Shown here: in pieces, positions 8,896-18,353 of the stretch
How the letters are laid out: every line of letters begins with the position of its first letter
Numbering within the stretch: position 1 is the stretch's first letter
Origin: UBA1952 sp965246785
GTDB taxonomy: Bacteria > Bacteroidota > Bacteroidia > Chitinophagales > Chitinophagaceae
NCBI GenBank assembly: GCA_965246785.1
Contig: CBDFFM010000011.1
Coordinates: forward strand, 62,001-126,000
Length of the DNA: 64,000 bases
Direction: 5' to 3'
Position numbers and translations under genes: made by a program
The notes under the pieces: model-generated
Database searches by the model: none
What the model was told of the DNA's origin: nothing
Seen by the model: the letters and a program-made list of their open reading frames with translations, nothing else

Positions 8896-10816
8896 CAGGC
8901 TGCGGCACATACTCGCCTTGCTGGCTTGCGTGCTCACGGCGGTAACCGGCCGCGCAGGCGAGCATCCGGAGCTTGCCATATCCGCCATCCCGGACTCCTT
9001 GCGCCGGGGCGCGAATGCGGTAGTTCGCAGCGATGAAACGACCATGTGGATTGCAGCGCCGGACGAGGTGCACGTAACACGGGCCAGGATAATCTCCCTG
9101 CTCAATCCTGAGGCGGCGCGGCAGCGGAATCTGTTTTCGCTAAGCTCTTCGCTGCAAAGCATTGACGCGCTGAGCGCCCTTGTATATGATGCCTCCGGGA
9201 AGGAGATAGCCCGCATCGGCCGGAAAGAGTTTGTCAGGCTGCCGCTGAATATCGCCAGCCAGGAGTTCAGCGATATTGTTTTACGAACCCATGAGGTGGC
9301 ATACGCCGGCTATCCCTTTACCATCGCTTTTGCGGAAGAAGTGACCCTCCATCACACCTTCATGTTGCCGGAGTGGTCGCCCGCATTTCTGGAGAGCACG
9401 GATAAAGTGTCCCTGATGGCCGCAAGTCTTACAGTGGCAGCCGTGAAAGAAGCAGGACTGCATTACCGATGCATCTCCGGTATGCCCGGCCCCGGCAAAA
9501 CCGGCGATTCCCTCACGTGGCGGATTTCCGGTATTCCCGCGGTCAATCCGGAGCCGCTAACGATACGCAATCAATTGGCAACCCCAAGCGTGTTGTTTGC
9601 CGTTGATAGCTGCTCCCTGGAGGCATTTGCCGGGCGCACGAAAAGCTGGAAAGAGCTGGGCGCGTTCGTCTTTAACCTGAATGCGGGGAGAAACGCGCTT
9701 ACTGAGGGTGATAAGGGCTATGTGCAGCATTTGTCAGAGGCTTCGCATGAGCGGCGGAATATCGTCCGCCTTTTATACAAATACATGCAGCAGCGTTGCC
9801 GCTATGTTTCCGTTCAGCCCGGCATTGGCGGTTGGCAAACGCTGAAAGCTGACTTTGTAGGCGCCAACCAGTACGGCGACTGCAAGGGCTTGAGCAACTA
9901 CATGATGAGCCTGCTTGGCGCCGGCGGAATAACCTCCTATCCGGTCTTGATTACCGCTGGCAATGATTATGTGCCGCTGCCGGGCGATTTTCCCAGTCCC
10001 CGTTTCAATCATGAAATACTTTGCGTGCCGGATGGTAAAGACACGATCTGGCTGGAATGCACCAGCGCCAACCATGAGCCGGGCTATTTAGGGGATTTCA
10101 CTGGCGACCGGGACGGACTTATGATTACATCTGATGGCGGCGTGCTGGTACACACACCACGGCTCACAGAGGCTCAAAACTATACGCGCCGCCAAGTAGC
10201 CGGTGCCATCGCCGACGAAGGGTTTTGCCAACTGCATCTTAGCGCAGCCCATAGCGGCCACCAACACGATGTGCTTTACCCGCAGGTAATGAACCGCTCA
10301 AGAGATGAATTGATCCGGTTTGCTAACCGCAGATTCGCGCTGTCCAGCTATACCGTTGAAAAATTCCATTTTGAGGAGGCTGCGCCCGACGGCGCTGTTC
10401 CTGCGATTACGGAGGAAATTGACTTCAGGGCGGAGGGTTTGGTAACGAAGTCTGCCACGAGGTACTTCATCAACCTGAATATGGTACCGCTTGAACTGCC
10501 TGAAATAGTGGCAGGTGCGCCCCGCAAAATGCCTTTCACAATTCAGAACAGCGTGAGGATAGAAGATGAATTCATCCTGAAAATTGAGAAGCGCGCGACA
10601 CCTGAATTACTGCCCAAAGCCGTTGCCATACATCAGCCTTTCGGCTCGTTCAGTTGCGCCGTAAGCTGTTCGGGAGACAGCATAGTTGTACGCCGGAAAT
10701 ATGTGCTGAAGGCAGGCACGTATGCACCTGACCAGTTTCAGGCTTTTGCGGCAATGGTAGCGGGTGCCGCAGCATCAGCAACGTACAAAGCGGTTATGGC
10801 TGTAGATAAGAGCTGA
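8879..10816 (+). CDS. DUF3857/transglutaminase-like exported protein with intact Cys-His pair
   Basis: A 645-residue protein with a signal peptide (MYSANSRLRHILALLACVL). It has the same architecture as its upstream neighbour: DUF3857 over roughly residues 50-260, a transglutaminase core over about 295-410 and a C-terminal beta-rich domain. Here the core keeps a Cys (NQYGDCKGLSNYMMSLL, residue about 335) and a His (FNHEILCV, about 377). The expected Asp position reads Glu (WLECTS). It may be an active cysteine protease or transglutaminase-like enzyme in the periplasm. The start codon lies inside the preceding gene, which argues for a functional pair: one pseudo-enzyme and one with catalytic residues. 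Substrate unknown. Confidence 0.8.
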   Translation: MYSANSRLRHILALLACVLTAVTGRAGEHPELAISAIPDSLRRGANAVVRSDETTMWIAAPDEVHVTRARIISLLNPEAARQRNLFSLSSSLQSIDALSALVYDASGKEIARIGRKEFVRLPLNIASQEFSDIVLRTHEVAYAGYPFTIAFAEEVTLHHTFMLPEWSPAFLESTDKVSLMAASLTVAAVKEAGLHYRCISGMPGPGKTGDSLTWRISGIPAVNPEPLTIRNQLATPSVLFAVDSCSLEAFAGRTKSWKELGAFVFNLNAGRNALTEGDKGYVQHLSEASHERRNIVRLLYKYMQQRCRYVSVQPGIGGWQTLKADFVGANQYGDCKGLSNYMMSLLGAGGITSYPVLITAGNDYVPLPGDFPSPRFNHEILCVPDGKDTIWLECTSANHEPGYLGDFTGDRDGLMITSDGGVLVHTPRLTEAQNYTRRQVAGAIADEGFCQLHLSAAHSGHQHDVLYPQVMNRSRDELIRFANRRFALSSYTVEKFHFEEAAPDGAVPAITEEIDFRAEGLVTKSATRYFINLNMVPLELPEIVAGAPRKMPFTIQNSVRIEDEFILKIEKRATPELLPKAVAIHQPFGSFSCAVSCSGDSIVVRRKYVLKAGTYAPDQFQAFAAMVAGAAASATYKAVMAVDKS

Positions 10817-10959
10817 ACACTTAGCCTGCGCGTCTTTTCTGATTACCCGGGCTGCTTATGCCCATAAAAAGCTAAGAAAGCCGGCCTGCATCCGCGTTGC
10901 GGCAATCCCGCTTTTCGTTTCACCCAAATACAACATTCCCGTTTTTCTCCCCCGCCAAC

Positions 10960-10967
10960 TACATTTG
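10960..10967 (+). promoter_or_regulatory. Candidate -7 element for the T6SS operon
   Basis: TACATTTG matches the Bacteroidota TAnnTTTG element exactly and lies 31 nt before the ATG at 10999. No convincing TTTG is visible at the -33 position. The intergenic gap 10817-10998 holds no other feature that I can see. Confidence 0.4.
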
Positions 10968-10998
10968 TGGCCCACACGTGCATACGTCCAACCGCTTC

Positions 10999-12141
10999 AT
11001 GATGAAAAAGCTATCCGCCCTGTTCGCCCTCACCCTCCTCTTCCTGGCCCGGCCGCAGGCTGCGCGGGCGCAGGATTACAGCATTAAGGACGATACCATC
11101 CGCGTTTCCAACTCTTCCTTTCCCATGCTCACCTTTATGGGCGAGATTCAGGATTACAACCGCCTCTGCAACGACTATAACCTTATTACCAGCACCACCA
11201 CCATCACCATCCGTCCATCCACTTCCAAGCCGGTGAAGGTGTGCCCGCTCATCGTAACGGAAGGCTCCAAGAAAAAGCCCCGTCAGCACCGCTTCATCAT
11301 TGTCTTTGACAAAAATGCCGACCCGGCGGAGCAAATCCACGACTACTCCACCAAGGAACTGATGCAGGCGCGCATTGACTACCTCGCCAAGATGCAGGAA
11401 GGCAAGGGTGCCGTTGCAAGCAGCGATGAGGACAAGGAAGAAGAAAAGCCGAAGAAGGGCAAGCGCGGCAAGCACAAGGACGAAGAGGAGAGTGACAAGC
11501 CGAAGGAAGAAGAGAAGCCAAAGCAAACTGCCAAAGCCGAGCCGCCCGCCAAGACGCCCTCTAAACCCGCTAAGGCTGCCGCCGAAGAAGAGCCGCAGAC
11601 GGCAGACGCCGGCAATACCAGCGCCGATGACCTCGTAGAGATAAAGGACATCCCCCAGGAGCAGCTTCAGGCCCGCGTGAAGCAGAAGATAAATGCCTTC
11701 TACCGCGCCTGCGAAAACCTCTGCTCCAAAGTGGATGTGGATGGCGCCATCAAGTACGGCATGAAGCTCTTCAACAATAATGAGGATGTAATTGTAGCCA
11801 CCACCAACGCTAAGACTAACGCCAGCCGCCCGCAGAAAATCCGGCAGTACTTCGTGCACCTCTCGCAGCTCAACTATAAGAAGGTGGAAATGACGGCATC
11901 GGAAATTAAGTTTGTCTCCAACTTCCACAAAGGCCCGGACGGCAACTGGCACGCTTCGGCGGTCATTATCCAAGATTTTAAGGGCTACAAGGATTACAAC
12001 ATTCTCGCCTACAAAGACCAGACATCCAAGACTGTGGACATCGTCATCACCATGTCTGAGGAAGTGAAGGACGGGAAGACCGTGAAGAAGTTTGACATCT
12101 ACCTCGGCAATATCTCCGTCACCAACGTACCTGCTACCTAA
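10999..12141 (+). CDS. Exported T6SS-operon protein with long charged linker
   Basis: The start at 10999 (MMKKLSALFALTLLFLARPQ) gives a good signal peptide; the upstream open frame is not signal-like. There are 380 residues. Residues about 27-125 form a folded domain (DTIRVSNSSFPMLTFMGEI). Residues about 135-215 are a low-complexity Lys/Glu/Pro/Ala linker. Residues about 220-380 form a second domain (QEQLQARVKQKINAFYRACE, then HWASAVIIQDF-like strands). No named family is recognised. It is first in a tightly packed run leading into tssG-tssN-tssK-tssO, which makes it a candidate periplasmic component of the T6SS(iii) trans-envelope complex (TssN/O/P/Q/R). The linker would suit a protein spanning the periplasm. 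Role inferred from context only. Confidence 0.65.
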   Translation: MMKKLSALFALTLLFLARPQAARAQDYSIKDDTIRVSNSSFPMLTFMGEIQDYNRLCNDYNLITSTTTITIRPSTSKPVKVCPLIVTEGSKKKPRQHRFIIVFDKNADPAEQIHDYSTKELMQARIDYLAKMQEGKGAVASSDEDKEEEKPKKGKRGKHKDEEESDKPKEEEKPKQTAKAEPPAKTPSKPAKAAAEEEPQTADAGNTSADDLVEIKDIPQEQLQARVKQKINAFYRACENLCSKVDVDGAIKYGMKLFNNNEDVIVATTNAKTNASRPQKIRQYFVHLSQLNYKKVEMTASEIKFVSNFHKGPDGNWHASAVIIQDFKGYKDYNILAYKDQTSKTVDIVITMSEEVKDGKTVKKFDIYLGNISVTNVPAT

Positions 12142-12168
12142 ACCTTAATCCGCACCGTTCTCACCCAT

Positions 12169-13026
12169 ATGAAAAGGCTGTTGCTGGTTACGCTGCTTTC
12201 CACGTCCACGCTGTGCGCGCCCTCGCTCATACATGCGCAAGGCATGCGCGCCGATGCCGCGCGGGAAGCGAATTTTCTCTACGAGGTCAAGGTCATTGAC
12301 GAGTTCATTGAGCGCTTCAATGATGATGCCTCCTCCTTCCTGCGGCAGGAATACCTGCGCGCCGGCAAACCTATCAACTTCAGCCGGCGGCAGCTTGTGG
12401 AGTATCTCTTTGAGAAGCCCGTAACGCCGGCAGACGGGCTGGTGATGAAGTTTGTGCAGCAGGTAACTGACTCCGCGCACCCGCAAAGGCTGCGCTTTAA
12501 CGACAGCAACTGGTACGCGGAAATCACCTGCGCCTTCTCAATGAACGGCAAGCGCGTAGAGCTGCCGCTGGTGATGCAGATAACGCCTGATACCAACCGC
12601 AGCGTACGCTGGATGATTTCCGGCATCGGCGATGCATCTGTGTTTCAGGAAAGTGGGGCGCCGGCCGCGTCGGCGGCGGTGAAGGACAAGAAACAGTATA
12701 TCTCGCCTTCGGATTACGCCACCAACTTCCTGCAGCTGCACACCATCCTCAAGCCGGGCTTTGAAGGCATAAATTATCTGAAGCCGGAGCTGCTGGCAAG
12801 CGAGCGCGGGCAGAAGTTTGCAAGTATGGTCAAGAGTGGCAAGCTTAAGTTTGAAGGGCCGGGCTACATGCGCTTTTACTTTTTCCAGATACCCAACTAC
12901 ACCTTTATCGTGGAGCGCTTCGTGCGGCAGACCACGCACAGCGGCTGGCTTATCTCCGACCTTACGGCCACCACCGAGGACGAGAAGAAGGCCCGCCGCG
13001 AGCGGCTGCTGCAGCGGGCGCTTTAA
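12169..13026 (+). CDS. Exported T6SS-operon protein, possibly NTF2-like
   Basis: A 285-residue protein with a signal peptide (MKRLLLVTLLSTSTLCAPSL ending near HAQG). The first half opens with helices (ANFLYEVKVIDEFIERFNDD), followed by strands (NWYAEITCAFSMNGKRVELP, then VRWMISGIGD). This order resembles an NTF2-like fold, and a similar helix-then-strand layout appears at the start of the next gene's product. The second half (SDYATNFLQLHTILKPGFE to GWLISDLTATTED) is a second domain. It follows the previous gene by 27 nt and precedes the TPR gene by 45 nt, so it is part of the T6SS operon. It may correspond to TssP, TssQ or TssR, but I cannot assign which. Confidence 0.6.
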   Translation: MKRLLLVTLLSTSTLCAPSLIHAQGMRADAAREANFLYEVKVIDEFIERFNDDASSFLRQEYLRAGKPINFSRRQLVEYLFEKPVTPADGLVMKFVQQVTDSAHPQRLRFNDSNWYAEITCAFSMNGKRVELPLVMQITPDTNRSVRWMISGIGDASVFQESGAPAASAAVKDKKQYISPSDYATNFLQLHTILKPGFEGINYLKPELLASERGQKFASMVKSGKLKFEGPGYMRFYFFQIPNYTFIVERFVRQTTHSGWLISDLTATTEDEKKARRERLLQRAL

Positions 13027-13071
13027 GCGGCCTTCGCTACGAAAAGGATTTTTTAAACGCAGCCAACGCTT

Positions 13072-15234
13072 ATGAATACCCGCAGAAGACTGCCGCTGCT
13101 GCTCCTGCTGCTTTTGTGGAGCGCCGCCGCCTTTGCGCAGAAGGTGCCGAAATCCATCACTAAGCGCGATGACCGGAACATCCGCGCGGCGGCTACGCAG
13201 ACGATGGAGAGCCTCGTAAACCTGCTCAACTTCGTGGCCGAGCCGGAAAACACGTCTTCGGATATAGACGACGCCATAGCCAACGCCTTCGCGCCGGACA
13301 GCAAGACGCGCGTCTTCTTTCAATCCGATTTTGAGGCGGATGACGACCTGGATGCACAGGCTGCCGCTGAAAATCTTACCAAAGACATTAAGGCTTATCT
13401 GCGTCAATTCCGCAACTTTTACAAGCAGGCCAAGCCGCTTTCCATCCGGTATAGCGTCACGGAGGTTTCGGATATCCACATCGGCGAGGCGAACCTCTAC
13501 CTGAAGGTTTTCTTCAACCAGCAGATGAACGGCAAAGACCGGGACGGCAAGGCCTTCCCTTCTAAAATGCCGAAGGTGGCGGAGATGCAAATCCTGTCCA
13601 TTGGCGGGCAGTGGCAGACCCTCATCAGCCACCTTGACCGCCAGAGCAAGGCCGACCGCAGCATGAGCACGCCGGTGGTCACAATCTCCGATGCGGGCGG
13701 GGAGGGGAGTGCCGACGCCAATGGCCCACAGCGCAGTGAAGCCTACTATCGCACACAGCTCGCAAACGGCACGCGGATGCTTAATGAGTACAACTTCACC
13801 GATGCCTACTATGCCTTGAAAGAAGCCAAGCGCTTCCCGGCAACTGAAGGAGAAGCCGACGCCCGCATCAACGACCTGAAGGCCAAGCTGCGTTCCCAGA
13901 ATCAGGAACCTACCGATTATCTCTACAGCGGCCTTGCCTCCAAGGCCGAATCTTGGGGTGAGAAATTCCGCTACGACTTGGCTAAGAACTATTACAACTA
14001 CGCAAAGGAAGTGAAGCCCGCTTCTGCCAAATCTGCCGCCGCATCTATCCTGGCGCTGTCGCAGATTGAGGCAAAGCAGAACAACCTGTACAGCATGCTG
14101 GACAAAGGCTCTTACAGCGAGGCGGTGCGTGGCTTCACGGCGGCCATTGGCGAGGAGAAGGACAATCCTGCGCTATACGTTGGGCTGGGGCGTGCGCAGG
14201 CCGGCCTGGGTGCCAATGCTGAGGCAGAAGAAGCTTTTGCGAATGCCGTGCGCCTAGATGCGAACTACCCAGAGACGTACCGGGCGCGCGGCGCATTCTA
14301 CAAAGACCGTAAGGATTATCAGCAGGCATACGATGCCTATGCCGCTTACCAGACCCACGCGGAAGACACCGCCGACCGCGCTGTGCTCTCCGACATAGCC
14401 TATTGCCGCGGCAGGCTGGCGCAGATGAAGGGAGCTATCCCCGCGGCGATGGAAGCCTACACCTCCGCACTCTCTTACAATCCCGATAATGTGGATGTGC
14501 TTGTAGCGCAGGCCGACCTCGTGCGGATGCAGGGCGAAAAGGGGGTGGAACAGGCAAAGAAGCTGATTAAAGAAGCCCTGCGCCGGAACGATAAGAATCC
14601 CGAAGCCTATGCCGTGCGCGCGCAGATAGCACTGAATGAAGCGGACAAGGGCGGCGCTGCGGACGCTTATCAGCAAGCCATCAAATGGGATAAGGACAAT
14701 CCGCAGTGGTACTTTGAGCTGGGGAAGCTGCAGATGGAGCTGAACGAAAAAACAGACGGCGCGGCCATTCTCACCTTCACGCAGTGCCTCAACATCCGCA
14801 CGGTCTCGCGCGTGGATGCGCTGAAGCAAATCCAGGCGCTGTGGAAGCGCGGCAAGTGCTATTACCTGCAAAACCGTCTGGACGAGGCGGAGGCGGATTA
14901 CAGCCGTTTTATGAAGGAAGCTAAGATGCTGACCAATCCCTTTTACGTGGATTACGCCAACCTGCTCATCAAGCGCGGGAAGTACGACGAGGCGCAACTG
15001 CACCTTGCGAAGGCAGGACAGCGGCCTGATGCGCTGCTCAGCCTCGGCATCCTGAACTATTCCCGCAATCCCGGCAATGAGGCCGGATATGAAGATTACT
15101 TCAATCGTGCCTTTCGCGACGGCGTGAGCGAGGAGGCAGTGCGGGCCGCACCCAACATGCGGCAGTTATATGACAACTCATCGCTGGTAAAAGGATTGGT
15201 GAAGAAGTTTTATCACGGTAATACTGACTTTTAA
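13072..15234 (+). CDS. Exported TPR-repeat protein of the T6SS operon
   Basis: A 720-residue protein with a signal peptide (MNTRRRLPLLLLLLLWSAAAFAQ). Residues about 35-205 form an N-terminal domain (TMESLVNLLNFVAEPEN, then EANLYLKVFFNQQM and LSIGGQWQTLISHL) that looks NTF2-like. From about residue 220 to the end lies a chain of tetratricopeptide-like repeats, for example ALYVGLGRAQAGLGANAEAE, TYRARGAFYKDRKDYQQAYD and QWYFELGKLQMEL. TPR arrays act as protein-binding scaffolds. Signal peptide plus position in the operon suggest a periplasmic scaffold for the T6SS trans-envelope complex, plausibly filling the large TssR-like role. That assignment is inference. Confidence 0.7.
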   Translation: MNTRRRLPLLLLLLLWSAAAFAQKVPKSITKRDDRNIRAAATQTMESLVNLLNFVAEPENTSSDIDDAIANAFAPDSKTRVFFQSDFEADDDLDAQAAAENLTKDIKAYLRQFRNFYKQAKPLSIRYSVTEVSDIHIGEANLYLKVFFNQQMNGKDRDGKAFPSKMPKVAEMQILSIGGQWQTLISHLDRQSKADRSMSTPVVTISDAGGEGSADANGPQRSEAYYRTQLANGTRMLNEYNFTDAYYALKEAKRFPATEGEADARINDLKAKLRSQNQEPTDYLYSGLASKAESWGEKFRYDLAKNYYNYAKEVKPASAKSAAASILALSQIEAKQNNLYSMLDKGSYSEAVRGFTAAIGEEKDNPALYVGLGRAQAGLGANAEAEEAFANAVRLDANYPETYRARGAFYKDRKDYQQAYDAYAAYQTHAEDTADRAVLSDIAYCRGRLAQMKGAIPAAMEAYTSALSYNPDNVDVLVAQADLVRMQGEKGVEQAKKLIKEALRRNDKNPEAYAVRAQIALNEADKGGAADAYQQAIKWDKDNPQWYFELGKLQMELNEKTDGAAILTFTQCLNIRTVSRVDALKQIQALWKRGKCYYLQNRLDEAEADYSRFMKEAKMLTNPFYVDYANLLIKRGKYDEAQLHLAKAGQRPDALLSLGILNYSRNPGNEAGYEDYFNRAFRDGVSEEAVRAAPNMRQLYDNSSLVKGLVKKFYHGNTDF

Positions 15235-15246
15235 GCGGCGCGCATT

Positions 15247-16194
15247 ATGAACCACATCAGCAAAGCCGAGCTGCTCGCAGAATTGCGCGACACGGGTCAT
15301 GACTATCGCGCGAGTGTGGTGGCGGCGGAGCTGGCCGACCACGGCGTAGCACCGGACACTTTTTTCTTCCGCAACCAGAGCACCTTTAAGCGGGCCGTAG
15401 CCAACGACATTGAGTCCATCTTCTGGAACAATGGCGAGGATGAAGGTGACGGCGCGGATTACCTCGTCTTTGACCTGAACCGCGAGGGCATCTACGACAT
15501 GCTGCCCGAAGCGACGGTGCACAGTCAGGTGCGCAAGCGCCGCGCTGATGAGCCGAACTATAAAGCCGGTATGGAGCTGCGCCGGCAGGAGCGAGACGCG
15601 CGCAAGTTTTTCTCGCCGCTGGAAAATGAGTTTCACCACCGCAGCCTCACGCTTGACCGCATTGAGCGCGAGCTGCTGAAGAATAATAACGTCCGCCGCA
15701 ACCGGGAGTTCTTCAACTACTTCTTTGAAGACAGCTCTGCGCTCAGCGACCAACAGCTTATTGTGCTCCTGCACATCCTGCCGCTGAGCCATAAGATACG
15801 CGGCAATGCAGAACTGATTGCGCTTACGATTTCGCGCATCATCGGCTACCGTGCGTTGGTAAGCCAGCATTGGATGCTGAAAACTTACACGCTGCCGCCG
15901 CTCACTGCGCCGACGCTCGGCGAGGGCACACTTGGCAACGATACGGTACTCAACGACCTCTTCTCCATACCTGCGCGCCGCTTTGATGTGAACATTATGG
16001 GCGTGCCCGCGGCAGCTTACCCCGATTTTACCGGCAAAGGCACTTACCGCGCCGTGCTGGACTTTATCCTGCCTTATTTCTTTCCGGCCAATGCCGAGTT
16101 CGGCATCGTGCTGCACCCGGCTAAGGATGAGGCTTCCTTAAAGATTGAAGAAGGCGACGCTTTTAGCTTTTTAGGTTTTAACTCGTACATTTAG
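15247..16194 (+). CDS. tssG: T6SS baseplate subunit TssG
   Basis: A 315-residue cytoplasmic protein without signal peptide. It carries the short TssF/TssG-type baseplate motif LNREGIYDMLPEATVHSQ (residues about 77-94) and a mid-section with ELLKNNNVRRNREFFNYFFE. It ends in GDAFSFLGFNSYI, matching the family habit of closing with 'LG...L'. TssG is the adaptor that holds two TssF copies in each baseplate wedge around VgrG. The gene starts 12 nt after the TPR gene and is followed 20 nt later by tssN. The other wedge proteins (tssE, tssF) lie 10 kb downstream in the second transcription block. Confidence 0.8.
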   Translation: MNHISKAELLAELRDTGHDYRASVVAAELADHGVAPDTFFFRNQSTFKRAVANDIESIFWNNGEDEGDGADYLVFDLNREGIYDMLPEATVHSQVRKRRADEPNYKAGMELRRQERDARKFFSPLENEFHHRSLTLDRIERELLKNNNVRRNREFFNYFFEDSSALSDQQLIVLLHILPLSHKIRGNAELIALTISRIIGYRALVSQHWMLKTYTLPPLTAPTLGEGTLGNDTVLNDLFSIPARRFDVNIMGVPAAAYPDFTGKGTYRAVLDFILPYFFPANAEFGIVLHPAKDEASLKIEEGDAFSFLGFNSYI

Positions 16195-16214
16195 CCCACC
16201 CCTTCACACACCGT

Positions 16215-17090
16215 ATGATACCCGCCATTATCGCATTTGTCGTGCTGGCCGTTGTTGGCTTTGTTGGTTTCTACATCAACATGCGGAAGCAAAATGCTGC
16301 CGGCCAACTGCTTAGCAATAAGAAATTCATCTTCTTCTACCTGCTGTTCGGCATTCTCATTGCTGCCGGTGGCGCCGTTGCCCTTTCACCCACCGCGTCG
16401 CGCTCCATGCCGGTATTTATGGGGATGCAGGCGCTGTACCTCGGCCTCGGCTTTCTGGCTTCCTGGCTCTATAAAAAGAATGCGCCGGAAGAGATTAGGG
16501 AGGGCCGCTTTGCGGGTGTTTTCTTTGTAATGGCCAATGCCTTTCTGGGCATGATAGGCTTTGCCGCCGTTTATCACTGGCTTAACCCGAACGGACTGGC
16601 GCCTTGGTTTGCGCTTTGCGCTATCCCTTTTGTGCTGCCCCAATTCCTTTCTACCGCATTTAAACTATACCTCGCCATTCCGCAGGAGATTCACAAGGTG
16701 TGGTACTTCCCGCTCCACGCCGACCCGGTGGATTACGATAACATAGACACTACGACCATCTGGATGCTGGAGCTGGAATACAGCAAGTCCATCAATGACC
16801 CGCGCATCACCAATACCAAGCTGCGTGCGCCGGTAGCGATGAAGTTTGGCGACTGGTTCCGCTCCTTCATTGAGAATTACAACTACAAGTACGAGAGCGA
16901 CCCGATTCAGTACACCAATTACGACGAGACGCCGCTGGGCTGGATGTTCTTCACCAAAGCGGGCGCGCTGGGCAAGTCTAAGTTCATAGACCCTGAGCTG
17001 ACGATTGCGGAGAATAAGATTACGGAAAAGGACATCATCCAGGCCAAGCGCGTAGGAATGGTGGAAGAAGAGGCGGAAGCGACGTACTAA
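16215..17090 (+). CDS. tssN: T6SS(iii) inner-membrane protein TssN
   Basis: A 291-residue protein. About five hydrophobic segments occupy residues 1-160 (IPAIIAFVVLAVVGFVGFYI, KFIFFYLLFGILIAAGGAVA, FMGMQALYLGLGFLASWLY and two more). A cytoplasmic domain of about 130 residues follows, rich in Tyr and Asp (DYDNIDTTTIWMLELEYSKS). This layout and its place next to tssG, tssK and tssO fit TssN, a Bacteroidota-specific replacement for part of the TssJLM complex. No tssJ, tssL or tssM is present in the window, as expected for subtype iii. Confidence 0.8.
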   Translation: MIPAIIAFVVLAVVGFVGFYINMRKQNAAGQLLSNKKFIFFYLLFGILIAAGGAVALSPTASRSMPVFMGMQALYLGLGFLASWLYKKNAPEEIREGRFAGVFFVMANAFLGMIGFAAVYHWLNPNGLAPWFALCAIPFVLPQFLSTAFKLYLAIPQEIHKVWYFPLHADPVDYDNIDTTTIWMLELEYSKSINDPRITNTKLRAPVAMKFGDWFRSFIENYNYKYESDPIQYTNYDETPLGWMFFTKAGALGKSKFIDPELTIAENKITEKDIIQAKRVGMVEEEAEATY

Positions 17091-17142
17091 GCGGCAAGGG
17101 ATGTTTTTATTTTAGCCGGCTGGAAACCTTTTAGACCAAATC

Positions 17143-18288
17143 ATGCTACCAAAGCTGCAATTCCACCTGACCAATTGGGTGGACGGGATGAAAATCAACC
17201 GTCAGCATTTTGTTGACTCGGAAAATGCCCTCATAGATTCCCTTCGTGATGCACAGGCCACAGCGCTTAACGGCTTCAACTACGGTCTGTTGCAGCCGCT
17301 GCCCGGAGAAAAGGCTTCATTAGACTGCAATACTTCTTCCAACGGCGGCAAAACCTTTCGGGTAGTCGTCAATTACTGCCGCGCTATCACGGCCGGCGGC
17401 GCGCGCATTGAAATTATCCCCGGCGTTCATCCAGAGCTAAGCGCAGAGATGGACGGCTCGGGGGAAGGTACCGGCAGCTATTATGCAGTGCTCGGTGTTG
17501 ACCCGTTCAATCGCCAGCCTTTTGGCCCCGCGAATGCAGAAGAGTATCCGCCGCGGAATGCTTCGGCTATTTCGGCTTATAGGCTGGCGCTTGTGCCCGA
17601 GGATGGATTGCACACCGGCTCTATTGGCTCCTTCCACATTCCGGTGGCTAAGTTCAACGTTAAAGGCGGCGAGCTGGTACGCGATGCGGAGTACATTCCG
17701 CCCTGCGCCATTATCGGCTCACATCCCGGTGCAAAGTCGCTTTACAACATAGTAGCCGAGCGCCTCAACGCCATTCAGGAAAGCTCCTCCGAAGTTGTCC
17801 GGAAAGTAGTGGAAGGCGGCACACAGCAGCAGACGCCGCTGGCGCAAAACGTGAAGGCCATCTGCGAACAGGTTATCTGGCATATTGCGCGCGAGTTCTT
17901 CTTCTTCCGCACAATGTACCGGCAGCAAAGCCCGGTGCACATGAGCAATACGGTGGTGCAGCTTGCCAGCATCGTGAACGTGAGCCTCAACATCATTCCT
18001 GTCAAGGAAAAGGAAGAGCTGCTGCAATACTTCGCCTATTGGAATGAAGTGCAGCCAGGCAAGTTTGAGGAGCTGCTCTCCAATGTGATGAATGCCGACT
18101 ACGCGCACGAAGACATTTACACCTTTTTCCAGCCGCTGCTCAACTTTCTGAAACTCTGGAGCGACCTTCTTGACAAGCTGAAAGACCTGAAGCTCATCGG
18201 CCAGCGGAACGAGAAGTTTGACTTCGGCGGCCGCACGATGGATGCGCCGAAGGAAAAGCCTAAGGGTAAGTTCAGCATCTTTGATTAG
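17143..18288 (+). CDS. tssK: T6SS baseplate subunit TssK
   Basis: A 381-residue cytoplasmic protein opening MLPKLQFHLTNWVDGMKINR, typical of TssK from Bacteroidota. An N-terminal beta-rich shell (to about residue 180) is followed by a helical middle (LYNIVAERLNAIQESSSEVV; ICEQVIWHIAREFFFFRTMY) and a C-terminal head domain (ELLSNVMNADYAHEDIYTFF). TssK trimers tie the baseplate wedges to the membrane complex. Its immediate neighbours are the membrane genes tssN (upstream) and tssO (downstream), in line with that bridging role. Confidence 0.85.
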   Translation: MLPKLQFHLTNWVDGMKINRQHFVDSENALIDSLRDAQATALNGFNYGLLQPLPGEKASLDCNTSSNGGKTFRVVVNYCRAITAGGARIEIIPGVHPELSAEMDGSGEGTGSYYAVLGVDPFNRQPFGPANAEEYPPRNASAISAYRLALVPEDGLHTGSIGSFHIPVAKFNVKGGELVRDAEYIPPCAIIGSHPGAKSLYNIVAERLNAIQESSSEVVRKVVEGGTQQQTPLAQNVKAICEQVIWHIAREFFFFRTMYRQQSPVHMSNTVVQLASIVNVSLNIIPVKEKEELLQYFAYWNEVQPGKFEELLSNVMNADYAHEDIYTFFQPLLNFLKLWSDLLDKLKDLKLIGQRNEKFDFGGRTMDAPKEKPKGKFSIFD

Positions 18289-18353
18289 AGACAAAGGAGG
18301 TGCTGCGGGCACTCATTACTCATACTCAACACTCACTATTTACTACTCACTAC

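Noticed and set aside
11011..11973. 320-codon minus-strand frame rich in Leu and Val
   Set aside because: Antisense to the T6SS operon protein; its composition mirrors the Lys/Glu linker codons.
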